Assembly: GCA_040830565.1 (NCBI GenBank)
Contig: JBFOMC010000082.1
Location: forward strand, 1-16,604
DNA length: 16,604 nt
Reading direction: 5' to 3'
Source of the DNA: JAFMPW01 sp040830565
Lineage (GTDB): Bacteria; Bacteroidota; Bacteroidia; Flavobacteriales; Flavobacteriaceae
In this document: piece by piece, positions 1-7,507 of the stretch
Layout of the letters: the number at the start of each line of letters is the position of its first letter
How positions within the stretch are numbered: the first letter of the stretch is position 1
The notes under the pieces: model-generated
What the model was told of the DNA's origin: nothing
Database searches by the model: none
What the model saw: only the letters and a program-made list of their open reading frames with translations
Translations under genes and position numbers: made by a program

Positions 1-1317
1 CAAGGAAGCGGTGAAACTATTCGCTCCTATTTTCTTTTAAATTCAGAATTACGGGGCGAAATAGAGCAACCGGGATATTACTTTAAAGAAGGAAATAAGC
101 GGCGGTTCAGAGACCTTGAAGCGCTGATGCTGACTCAGGGCTGGCGCAATTATAAATTCCCGGTACAAAGAGTTCAGGAAACTTTTTTTTGGCCGCAGCC
201 TGGCTTGATACTCAAAGGGACGGTAAGAGACAATTCCCCAAGAAGAAAACCCGTAGACGGCCTGGATCTGACTTTAGCAGTTTTCGGACAACAACCCAAA
301 TATTACCAGCAACAAACCGACAGTTTAGGAGGATTCAGCTTTCTTTTAGACGATACCTATGGCAGTGAGAAACGCTTGATTCTCCAAGGGAATGAAAAAG
401 GTAAAAAGCGTAAAGACATCCGCATTTCACTGGAGCAACGCAGTGCTCCTCAAGTAAAAATGCTGAGCAAGCCAGTTATTGAGGTCTTGGATGAGATGAG
501 TTTGGCAACCGTACAGGCTCAGCAAAGACGAAACATTGCTCAAGCGGCCTTTGATTCGCTGACAGGGGTTACCCAGTTAGATGAGGTGATTCTTGAAGGC
601 TATAGATTAACCCCGGCCAGGGAACAAGCCTATAAGAATTTCGGGGCGCCCGATATCGTTATCAGAGGGGATACCCTTCGCAGGCAGGAGAAAGATTGGT
701 CTTACGGACTTTACAGCATCCTCTTATTCAATTATCCGGATCAGGTGCGGATAGAGCGGTTTCCAGATGGCTTTATGCTGGCCCTTGTTAATAATGGTCA
801 TACGCTGGTCGCTATAGATGGGAAGCTAATAAGGGATTTCGAGTATCTGGATGTGCAACATTTATCACCTCAATTAATCGAAAGTGTAGAAATTATGGAA
901 TTCGTACCGGCATTTAGAAAAAAGTTTTTGAATGTTTTTCCTGGTGCAGATCCGTATACTGCCCCGGCAATCGGACATGTGATTGCTGTTTTTACCAAAA
1001 ATAGGGTAGGACTCAATAGTTCCGGGAAACCTATCCGCGGTATGCTCAATACCACAATTGAGGGCTTTACTCCCATAAAAGAGTTTTATGCTCCCGACTA
1101 TGATGTTGCCCAAAAGCCCGAAGAAAATAAACCGGACCTGAGGTCTTTGATTCATTGGGCACCCAGTATGCTTACGGATAAAGAAGGAAAGGCATCGGTG
1201 AATTTTTTCAATGGAGATGTGCCAGGGGATTATGTAATTATTGTTGAAGCCATTTCAGAAGCCGGGCAAATTGGTTATGCAGCAATGGAATACACGGTTC
1301 GGGAAAAAGCACAGTAG
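1..1317 (+). CDS. C-terminal part of a large TonB-plug-containing surface protein (5' end outside window)
   Basis: The reading frame is open from the first base, so the start lies outside the window; 438 residues are visible. The first ATG at 127 is internal, because the residues before it continue the same domain. Seen in order: a segment ending in LMLTQGWRNYKF, typical of Bacteroidota proteins that carry an alpha-2-macroglobulin-like MG domain; a carboxypeptidase-regulatory-like beta domain (GLILKGTVRD... GGFSF); a TonB-plug-like domain starting near TQLDEVILEGY and including the IDGKLI and IESVEIM strands; and a closing beta segment (IHWAPSMLTDKEGKASVNFFNGD). No outer-membrane barrel follows the plug, which is usual for this family. 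Its role is not established; an envelope location is inferred. The gene converges on the next one with only eight bases between the stop codons. Confidence 0.75.
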   Translation, partial: QGSGETIRSYFLLNSELRGEIEQPGYYFKEGNKRRFRDLEALMLTQGWRNYKFPVQRVQETFFWPQPGLILKGTVRDNSPRRKPVDGLDLTLAVFGQQPKYYQQQTDSLGGFSFLLDDTYGSEKRLILQGNEKGKKRKDIRISLEQRSAPQVKMLSKPVIEVLDEMSLATVQAQQRRNIAQAAFDSLTGVTQLDEVILEGYRLTPAREQAYKNFGAPDIVIRGDTLRRQEKDWSYGLYSILLFNYPDQVRIERFPDGFMLALVNNGHTLVAIDGKLIRDFEYLDVQHLSPQLIESVEIMEFVPAFRKKFLNVFPGADPYTAPAIGHVIAVFTKNRVGLNSSGKPIRGMLNTTIEGFTPIKEFYAPDYDVAQKPEENKPDLRSLIHWAPSMLTDKEGKASVNFFNGDVPGDYVIIVEAISEAGQIGYAAMEYTVREKAQ

Positions 1318-1325
1318 GGGACGCC

Positions 1326-1649
1326 TTATTTTGGTTCCAGACTCATCACATAATCGTAACTCTCATCAAGATATTTAGCCAGTGCGTCCAGATCTTCTAA
1401 CATGTTCTCCGGGATAAGGACATAGCCTTGCATCACAGCATTGTAGGATTTATATAATGTGGTGTCAAATACCTCCAAATACTTTTGCTGTACCTCTTTA
1501 GAAAATCGGATTCCGATTTCTCCTGCTTTGTTTAAGAGCGAAAACATATACCCATTAGCCGAAGTATAGGGCATCGTTTTACCTTTTCTTTCAAATCGAG
1601 CACACTTTGCTATGAGCTCGTCATATAATTTTAGTCGTTCTTCCCACAT
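1326..1649 (-). CDS. Small conserved protein, possibly TfoX/Sxy N-terminal-like fold
   Basis: A 107-residue soluble protein without signal peptide or membrane segment. I chose the ATG at 1649 (MWEERLKLY), one base after the TGA of the upstream gene; a TTG six codons earlier would overlap that gene. The pattern MPYTSANGYMFSLLNKAGEIGIRF, then MQGYVLIPENML and a closing helix ending in LEPK, resembles the layout of TfoX N-terminal domain proteins (MFGG...GFVYV...helix), but similarity is weak and the function is unknown. The one-base spacing implies translational coupling with the SRPBCC gene, so the two products probably act together or share regulation. Confidence 0.7.
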   Translation of the reverse strand: MWEERLKLYDELIAKCARFERKGKTMPYTSANGYMFSLLNKAGEIGIRFSKEVQQKYLEVFDTTLYKSYNAVMQGYVLIPENMLEDLDALAKYLDESYDYVMSLEPK

Positions 1650-1650
1650 A

Positions 1651-2091
1651 TCATTGTTTTTCAACAAACTCCTTAAATTGGATCATCCATTTATGCCCCT
1701 GTTTCCTATACATTCCCGGGAAAAGAATCGCCATCAGTTTAGGTAAGAACCAATTGACCCGGGTATACTCCACCTCGTATTTGTATTCAGTTTTTTCTGG
1801 CCCCATTTCAATAAAAGTGCATGTCATAGTATTGTCCATATGCTTGTGATGGTAAAAGGCCTCAAAGGAATAGGGGAGATCATTTTTTAAAATGGTTTCG
1901 GTTAACTCCATGTCTCGCTTCCCGTATTTATAATACATTTTAGAGATGGCATTGTCTTGAGCCGCCTCCCCACTTATCAGCTCTTTTTTAATAAAACCAT
2001 CCTGGTACTCGCCGTTGTGGTTTGGATCGATGAACAGTGCCGTTACAATGTCCCTGGGTTTTTTGATAATTACAGAACCTTCAAATTTCAT
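1651..2091 (-). CDS. SRPBCC (START/Bet v1-like) domain protein
   Basis: 146 residues, full length for a single SRPBCC domain. It opens with MKFEGSVIIKKPRDIV, the first strand and start of the first helix in polyketide-cyclase/START-like proteins. A run of alternating beta strands follows (residues about 50-110), and a long C-terminal helix (GHKWMIQFKEFVEKQ) closes the hydrophobic pocket. Members bind lipids or other hydrophobic ligands, and the ligand cannot be read from the sequence. No signal peptide is seen, so it is probably cytoplasmic. It lies 69 bases downstream of the AraC-type regulator on the same strand, with an inverted repeat in the gap, and is coupled to the small gene after it. 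A regulator-target relation is plausible but inferred. Confidence 0.8.
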   Translation of the reverse strand: MKFEGSVIIKKPRDIVTALFIDPNHNGEYQDGFIKKELISGEAAQDNAISKMYYKYGKRDMELTETILKNDLPYSFEAFYHHKHMDNTMTCTFIEMGPEKTEYKYEVEYTRVNWFLPKLMAILFPGMYRKQGHKWMIQFKEFVEKQ

Positions 2092-2137
2092 ATGTGATAC
2101 ATTTTAAGGCATAATTAAAGAAACTCCCCCAGCTTTT

Positions 2138-2160
2138 GGTTACAGAAGTTTTATGTAACC
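2138..2160. repeat. Inverted repeat GGTTACA-N9-TGTAACC between regulator and SRPBCC gene
   Basis: Two perfect 7-base arms flank a 9-base centre. The repeat abuts the stop codon of the AraC-type gene and sits about 47 bases before the SRPBCC start. It could be an operator for the operon or a weak hairpin after the regulator gene. No T-run follows on the minus strand, which argues against an intrinsic terminator. Confidence 0.4.
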
Positions 2161-3258
2161 TTATTTTTTTCCATTTTGAATGTTGAAGAGGTATTCTGAA
2201 GGAGAGATCCCTTCAAATTCCTTAAAAGTTCTGTAGAAGGAAACCTTGTTGTTAAAGCCGGATTCGAAGGCGATATCGATCAGTTTGATCTTTTGATCCT
2301 TGTTTTTGTCGATACGGTTTTTAGCCTCTTCAAATCGATACTGGCTTAGCAATTTTTTAAAAGAGCAGTTAAAGCGCTGATTGATGATCTCTGAAACATA
2401 AGCCGGAGAAAGGGCAATAGCTTTGGAAAACGAGCGAAGGTTCAGATCATCCTGCAAATACATTTTGTCCACCTCCAATTTGTTCAGGATAGCCTGCTCC
2501 GCTTTTTTGCGTTGTTCCAAATCTCCCAAATTGGGAGGTTTACTGTTAAAAAGGGTGGATTTATCAATGATCTTAAAGGCTATAGCCTGAATAATGAGAC
2601 TCATAGCCAACATGCTGATCTGGTTTACCAGGGCAAAGTTGTATTGCCCTATGGGTTGAAGCACAAAGTAGATAAGATGTAACACCAGAAATACAGAGTA
2701 GATCATCAGGATATTATGCACCCAATTTAACAGCGCATTATTGGCCACCAGCTTTTTAAAGGTTTTGAGTTTTTTGAGGCTTAAATAGATGTAGATCCCT
2801 ATATAGGCGAAAAAGCTCAGCGTAAAGTAAAAGGCAAAACTAGAATAGGAAGGCACCTGGTTCATAAAAGTGTTTACCGTCTCCAATTTTTCCGCACCGC
2901 TTAAAAAATAAAAAGGCGCATTGAGCAATAGCATAAAGCCAAAGACAAGGAAATGCCAATAGTGCTTTTTCTGGAGCTTAAAATGCTGAATGGTAATGGC
3001 CAGGGTCATCAGCAACATCAGCGGAGGCTTTAGAAAACTTATGGGGTGACTAACCCCTAAGACATGAGGTATGGCATTTATCAACTCGGTTTCTACCAAG
3101 AGCCTTTCGAACAAGGTGAACCCTTCAATGAACAAGAGGGCGGCAAAAAGCTTTTTAAAGAGGGTTCGGTCCGACTTTAATAAGATTAATGCAATAAAAA
3201 AAGCCTGGCAGGCACTGTAGGCAATTAAAATGTTGATGATCAGGGAAGTGGTGGTCAT
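2161..3258 (-). CDS. AraC family transcriptional regulator with seven-helix membrane N-terminus
   Basis: 365 residues. The N-terminal 230 or so contain about seven hydrophobic segments (roughly 5-27, 34-50, 73-91, 101-119, 141-162, 178-201, 208-230). A hydrophilic linker leads to a C-terminal AraC DNA-binding domain at about 265-357, with the first helix-turn-helix around LRSFSKAIALSPAYVSEIIN and the second marked by IAFESGFNNKVSFYRTFKEF. This layout is common in Flavobacteriia, where the membrane half is thought to sense a signal and the tail binds DNA from the membrane. The start ATG lies at the head of the first hydrophobic segment. The gene precedes the SRPBCC gene on the same strand and is divergent from the LRR lipoprotein, so either could be a target; the signal is unknown. 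Confidence 0.88.
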   Translation of the reverse strand: MTTTSLIINILIAYSACQAFFIALILLKSDRTLFKKLFAALLFIEGFTLFERLLVETELINAIPHVLGVSHPISFLKPPLMLLMTLAITIQHFKLQKKHYWHFLVFGFMLLLNAPFYFLSGAEKLETVNTFMNQVPSYSSFAFYFTLSFFAYIGIYIYLSLKKLKTFKKLVANNALLNWVHNILMIYSVFLVLHLIYFVLQPIGQYNFALVNQISMLAMSLIIQAIAFKIIDKSTLFNSKPPNLGDLEQRKKAEQAILNKLEVDKMYLQDDLNLRSFSKAIALSPAYVSEIINQRFNCSFKKLLSQYRFEEAKNRIDKNKDQKIKLIDIAFESGFNNKVSFYRTFKEFEGISPSEYLFNIQNGKK

Positions 3259-3278
3259 AAGGTTTAGCGTTCTTATTC

Positions 3279-3286
3279 CAAATATA
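3279..3286 (-). promoter_or_regulatory. Putative Bacteroidota -7 box (TATATTTG) for the AraC-type gene
   Basis: A perfect match to the TAnnTTTG -7 consensus lies 20 bases before the AraC-type start codon on the minus strand. The nearest TTG further upstream (3311-3313) gives a spacer of 24 bases, slightly longer than usual, so the -33 part is uncertain. Confidence 0.4.
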
Positions 3287-3427
3287 AATACTTCGTCTTT
3301 AGAATTTAGCCAATCCGTTAGAGAAGGTTGTTATCATAAAATTGAACGTTACAACGAATTGTCTTGATACTTCACTTCACCCGTGCTAAATTGCAGACTT
3401 TCTAATTCTGATGATCAGATAAATAAA

Positions 3428-4897
3428 ATGAACAGAATATATAGATTTTTAATAATTAGTGTTCTATTGACCATTAGTTGTACTGATAACAATGAGCCTC
3501 CGGAAGAGGAGCTCGCAAACCTGCCCCCGGATAATTTTGCTGTTAAAGCGGAAGAGGTTACGGACAAAGAAGCTACTATTTCCTGGGAAGCTGCTAGTGA
3601 TCCTGAAAATGATCCGGTAGATTATGATGTATATTTAGGCACCAAAATGCTCTTGGAGAATTCCAAGCTACTATCTCTAAGTATAGAAGACCTTGAGCCC
3701 GATACAGACTACTCGGGTAAAGTAGTTGCTTCTGATGGAAAAAATGAAACAAGCACAGGCTTTTCGTTTACTACAACATCTTTTATACCGTTAGTCTTCA
3801 CGGGTGATGTACAGCTTAATACCCAGCAGGAGGTGGAAGAGTTTGGAGCTCAAGGTTATAATAAAATTGAAGGCAATTTATTTATAGGCAAGGATGACAA
3901 TATTACTAATGACATAGATGACTTAAGTTCATTAAATGACCTTATGGAAGTAAGTGGCACTGTGAATGTTGCAGACACCATTTTGGAGTATTTAGAAGGT
4001 TTTGACAATTTGACCAGTGTAGGCAGCGCATTTCGGTTGGCTCATAACAATCAGCTGATAAATCTTGATGCACTAGCTAATTTGGAAAATGTGGGTGACT
4101 TAATTGTCGGTGGATTTGCCCTGGAAAGTATTAAAGGTCTCAGTAAAGTTACTTCGGTCAATGGTTTAGCGGTAGGTGGAACATACAAACTTACCAGCTT
4201 AGAAGGCCTGGAAAACTTAACTGAAGTAAAGGGATTTCTAACTATTCATTCAAACTTTGTGCTTGTCGATCTGTTACCGCTCTCCCAAGTGACCGGAACG
4301 GTGGAAAACTTACAAATAGCAGGATGTTTATCAACTAATTTGGAGGGGCTGCATAATATTACTAGAGTAGAGAATGGTATTAGTATCATAGGAAACGATG
4401 AATTAAGAAATCTCAATGGCTTAAGAAATATTACCTACGGAGGTTCATTTGATCTAATTATCGAGAGCAACAGCGAGCTACAAAATCTTGATGGCCTTAA
4501 CCAACTTACAAGCATTGGACGAGAATTGTACATTCAGTACAACCCTAATCTTACAAATCTTAATGGCCTAGACAATGTCACTACAATTGGAGGACAAGTA
4601 TGGATTTGGGAAAACTTGGCATTTGAAAGTCTTGAAGCACTTTCCAAAGTGGAAGAGATTAGAGGTCCTCTTAGAATTAAAGGCAATAATGCGTTAACAA
4701 ATCTTAATGGTCTTGAGAATTTGAGGATACTACAAGGAGACCTGCAGATAAATGAAAACGAGAACCTCTCAGACCTATGTGGTCTTCAAGATTTTTTTAT
4801 CAATGACCAGCATGCAGAGGCCAGATTCCATTTTATAGACAAAAATGCTTATAACCCCACCAGGGAGGATATAATAGATGGTAATTGCAGTCTTTAA
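3428..4897 (+). CDS. Lipoprotein with one FnIII domain and receptor-L/leucine-rich repeats
   Basis: I placed the start at the ATG at 3428, not the in-frame GTG at 3383, because it gives a clean lipoprotein signal: MNRIYRF, a hydrophobic stretch, then the lipobox-like TISC with Cys18. The mature chain of the 489-residue protein has an acidic linker, an FnIII domain at about 32-117 (ATISWEA ... LEPDTDYSGKVVASDG), and a long array of roughly 24-residue units of the form LxNLxGLxxLTxIxGxLxIxxN. These resemble receptor L-domain and LRR solenoids. No type IX secretion tail is seen at the C-terminus. It is probably surface- or periplasm-anchored and may bind proteins or glycans; the ligand is unknown. 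It is transcribed away from the AraC-type regulator. Confidence 0.82.
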   Translation: MNRIYRFLIISVLLTISCTDNNEPPEEELANLPPDNFAVKAEEVTDKEATISWEAASDPENDPVDYDVYLGTKMLLENSKLLSLSIEDLEPDTDYSGKVVASDGKNETSTGFSFTTTSFIPLVFTGDVQLNTQQEVEEFGAQGYNKIEGNLFIGKDDNITNDIDDLSSLNDLMEVSGTVNVADTILEYLEGFDNLTSVGSAFRLAHNNQLINLDALANLENVGDLIVGGFALESIKGLSKVTSVNGLAVGGTYKLTSLEGLENLTEVKGFLTIHSNFVLVDLLPLSQVTGTVENLQIAGCLSTNLEGLHNITRVENGISIIGNDELRNLNGLRNITYGGSFDLIIESNSELQNLDGLNQLTSIGRELYIQYNPNLTNLNGLDNVTTIGGQVWIWENLAFESLEALSKVEEIRGPLRIKGNNALTNLNGLENLRILQGDLQINENENLSDLCGLQDFFINDQHAEARFHFIDKNAYNPTREDIIDGNCSL

Positions 4898-5074
4898 TTT
4901 ACCGAAACGGGGACGGTTCCTAAATAGACCTGACGGTTAGCTCCATGCTTTTTATTGCTTTATGCGGATTTACGAATTCTTCAAATCCTTAATGCCAGGG
5001 CACTACTGATCGCTCTTTCTGTAAATATAAATAGTTAGCCTCTAGTATAGCGCATATCTCTGAAGGAAGTTTGT

Positions 5075-5082
5075 TATCTTTA
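5075..5082 (+). promoter_or_regulatory. Possible -7 box (TATCTTTA) before the eutBC fusion
   Basis: A near match to TAnnTTTG, with A in place of the last G, lies 22 bases before the ATG. No clear -33 TTG is placed correctly. No cobalamin riboswitch was recognised in 4898-5104. Confidence 0.25.
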
Positions 5083-5104
5083 AGAGAGTCAAACCTTCAG
5101 CATC

Positions 5105-7420
5105 ATGAACCCTATTAGCAGGAAAGAATTTCTAGCACAGGCAGGCCTTTTGGGTACCTCTGTGCTTTTATTCAAGGGCTGCAACTTTGGACCCACTGCT
5201 GAAAAAGTGGCTGCCTTTAAAGGGGTAACGGTGGCACTGCCGGGGCTAGGAGAAGACCTCTTTACCTATATTAAGATTGTAAGTGGTAAGATGGACCTAA
5301 ATCTGTACCGGCAAATAATAGGGGCGGCGAACGAATTTAAAGAGGGAGATCAGACCCTGGGTTTAACGGCGGATAGTGAGGCCTCCAGGGCGAATGCCAG
5401 AACCTTGCTCTCTAATACAAGGATTCAGGATTTGGAGGCATACTCCTTGTTTGAAGATGAACTGCAACAACTCATTCAAAAAACCACTTTTAAAGACCCT
5501 AAGGTCCGGGCCTGGACCATGGGCGAGCTAAAAGCCTTTGTGCTCACAAAGTCTGAAGAGGACATTAAGGCAATTATGCCAGGCCTAAGTAGTGATATTA
5601 TTGGCTGTCTGGTGAAGCTAATGACTAATGAGGAGCTTATAGCCGTGGGCCAAAAGGTATTTAACCCTTTGCCAAATAGCAAGATAGGGGCTAAGGGGTA
5701 TTTAAGTGCCAGGGTACAACCCAATTCGCCCACAGACAATGTGGAAGATATTTGCTGGCAGGTATTTGATGCCTGGTCTTATGGGGTGGGTGATCTGGTG
5801 CTGGGCACCAATCCGGTATCTAGCGAACCCAGTTCGGTGGCTAAAATTGAAGCTGCTTTATACGATATCATCCAGACTTTTGAATTGGAGGAAACCTTAC
5901 CAAACTGCGTGCTCTCGCATATAGATGTGCAGGCCCAGGTAGAGGAGTTACAACCCGGCACTACAGGCATTTGGTTCCAAAGCCTGGCGGGTACGGCTAA
6001 GGCCAACCAGACCTTTGATGTGACGATAGAGAAGATGTTTGCCCATATTGCCAACAGAACCGGGCAATACGGCCTCTATGCCGAAACCGGCCAGGGCGCC
6101 GATTTTACTAATGGCCATGGGGAAGGTTTTGATATGGTGGTGCACGAGTCCAGGAAATACGGTTTTCTAAGGGCTTTAAAACAAAAGATGGCCGAGGGGA
6201 AAGCCCCGGAAGAGGTGCCCTGGGTACACGTAAATGATGTGGCCGGTTTTATTGGTCCCGAAGTCTTTAAGACCAAAGAGCAATTGGTACGTTGTTGTTT
6301 GGAAGATACGGTGATGGGAAAGTTACACGGCCTACCTATCGGACTCGATATTTGCTCTACCCTGCATATGGAGATAGATCTGGAAGACCTGGATTGGTGT
6401 ATAGAACAAATACTCCCGGCCAATCCGGCTTATTTGATGGCTTTGCCCACCAAAAACGATCCTATGCTGAGTTACCTTACTACGGCCTTTAACAACCACG
6501 TAAAGATCCGCGAAAAGTTTGGCTATAAGATAAATGACGCCATGTGGGACTTTTTTAAAAGGCTACAAGTGGTTGATGAGAAAGGAAAAGCCACCGAGCA
6601 TTTTGGAGACCCGGTTTGGGTATACTATCAATACCGTTTAGCTAAACAGGATAATAGAAGCAAAGAAGAGATCTATAAAGAAGGCAAGGAATGCCTGGCG
6701 AGGATCAGGGGGAGGGGAGTGCCTATTGCTGAAGGCTACGGAGAAGAGTTGTGGGATTTAGATCTTGAGCTGGACCTGGAAGTGCACCGACTCTATGAAG
6801 ATGCTAAGGTAAGTTTATGGACGCCAATGGAGGCCGACTTTATAGCTGCCATCCCCGCAGCTACCAGAATCTATACCCAGTCTGAAGATAGGCAAGACTA
6901 TGTATATCATCCTGAATCCGGGGAGCAATTAAGCGGAGAGGCTATAAGGAAGTTAAAGACCATAAGAAGTGGTTGGGGGTCCGAAGTGCCGGATATCCAG
7001 ATCCTGATCTCAGACGGCCTTAATGCCAGAGCCCTGATGGATGAGGGGCATTTAATGCCCTATTTAGAGGGATTACGACAAGCTTTGGAGAAAAAGAATT
7101 TTAGCCTTGGAGCTGAAAACATTGTCATTACCCATGGTAGGGTAAGGGCGGGCTATGCCTGCGGAGAACAACTTTTTGGGCAGGAGGTAAACACGGGTAG
7201 TAAAGGCATTATCCATATCATAGGAGAACGCCCCGGCTCTGGCCACCACAACTTTTCTGCCTATTTAACGGCGGCCTCACCCACCACCTGGAAACAAAAA
7301 GGCAAGGTAGACCATGATATCTCTAGAGTAGTCTCCGGTATTTCAGATACGGCTCTAAAACCGGAAAAGGCGGTACAAGACACTTTACATATTTTTGATC
7401 AATTGTTTATGAGTGTGTAA
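5105..7420 (+). CDS. eutBC: Ethanolamine ammonia-lyase, EutB-EutC fusion with leader-like N-terminus
   Basis: Adenosylcobalamin-dependent ethanolamine ammonia-lyase converts ethanolamine to acetaldehyde and ammonia; normally EutB (about 450 residues) and EutC (about 295) are separate. Here both lie in one 771-residue chain: EutB at about 40-500 and EutC at about 510-771. Residues matching the E. coli EutB substrate site (numbering recalled) are present: Arg203 and Gln205 in ARVQPNSPTD, Asn236 in LGTNP, Glu327 in AETGQG, Asp415 in GLDICS and Met445. The EutC half shows ISDGLNARAL, HGRVRAG and IIGERPG, the cobalamin-binding subunit signatures. The first 30 residues are not part of known EutB: SRKEFLAQAGLLG resembles a Tat signal with RK instead of RR, ending in LFKGC. 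No permease, reactivase (EutA), aldehyde dehydrogenase or microcompartment gene is adjacent. The enzyme assignment is firm; location and physiological substrate are not. Confidence 0.93.
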   Translation: MNPISRKEFLAQAGLLGTSVLLFKGCNFGPTAEKVAAFKGVTVALPGLGEDLFTYIKIVSGKMDLNLYRQIIGAANEFKEGDQTLGLTADSEASRANARTLLSNTRIQDLEAYSLFEDELQQLIQKTTFKDPKVRAWTMGELKAFVLTKSEEDIKAIMPGLSSDIIGCLVKLMTNEELIAVGQKVFNPLPNSKIGAKGYLSARVQPNSPTDNVEDICWQVFDAWSYGVGDLVLGTNPVSSEPSSVAKIEAALYDIIQTFELEETLPNCVLSHIDVQAQVEELQPGTTGIWFQSLAGTAKANQTFDVTIEKMFAHIANRTGQYGLYAETGQGADFTNGHGEGFDMVVHESRKYGFLRALKQKMAEGKAPEEVPWVHVNDVAGFIGPEVFKTKEQLVRCCLEDTVMGKLHGLPIGLDICSTLHMEIDLEDLDWCIEQILPANPAYLMALPTKNDPMLSYLTTAFNNHVKIREKFGYKINDAMWDFFKRLQVVDEKGKATEHFGDPVWVYYQYRLAKQDNRSKEEIYKEGKECLARIRGRGVPIAEGYGEELWDLDLELDLEVHRLYEDAKVSLWTPMEADFIAAIPAATRIYTQSEDRQDYVYHPESGEQLSGEAIRKLKTIRSGWGSEVPDIQILISDGLNARALMDEGHLMPYLEGLRQALEKKNFSLGAENIVITHGRVRAGYACGEQLFGQEVNTGSKGIIHIIGERPGSGHHNFSAYLTAASPTTWKQKGKVDHDISRVVSGISDTALKPEKAVQDTLHIFDQLFMSV

Positions 7421-7427
7421 AAGGTAT

Positions 7428-7456
7428 GTTTATCCTCGAAAATTTTCCGGATAAAC
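7428..7456 (+). terminator. Hairpin after the eutBC fusion
   Basis: Eight-base perfect arms GTTTATCC and GGATAAAC flank a 13-base centre that contains the self-complementary GAAAATTTTC. The hairpin begins seven bases after the stop codon and is followed shortly by a short T run (7462-7465). It fits a weak intrinsic terminator. Confidence 0.4.
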
Positions 7457-7462
7457 GCTAGT

Positions 7463-7490
7463 TTTGTGAGGATATGACAAGTTAGCTTTA
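7463..7490 (+). promoter_or_regulatory. Possible promoter for the 7508 gene
   Basis: TTTG (7463-7466) and TAGCTTTA (7483-7490) are separated by 16 bases, close to the Bacteroidota -33/-7 pattern with one mismatch in the -7 box. It ends 17 bases before the TTG start. Confidence 0.3.
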
Positions 7491-7507
7491 ACTAAATTGG
7501 AATAAAA

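Noticed and set aside
1650..1667. TTG start giving a 113-residue form of the small TfoX-like gene
   Set aside because: It would overlap the upstream gene by 17 bases, while the ATG at 1649 follows its stop codon directly.
2161..3258. Reading the AraC-type protein as a membrane sensor kinase-like fusion
   Set aside because: No kinase or receiver domain is visible; the chain is membrane helices followed by an AraC DNA-binding domain only.
3383..3427. GTG start extending the FnIII/LRR lipoprotein by 15 residues
   Set aside because: It would put a polar segment before the lipoprotein signal; the ATG at 3428 gives a normal signal and lipobox.
4898..5104. Cobalamin riboswitch before the B12-dependent lyase
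   Set aside because: I looked for the B12 box and associated conserved blocks and found only scattered partial matches such as GCCAGGGCAC; the region is also rather short for the full element.
5476..6492. Reading frames on both strands within the eutBC fusion
   Set aside because: They are shadows of the fusion gene, which has strong family matches throughout.
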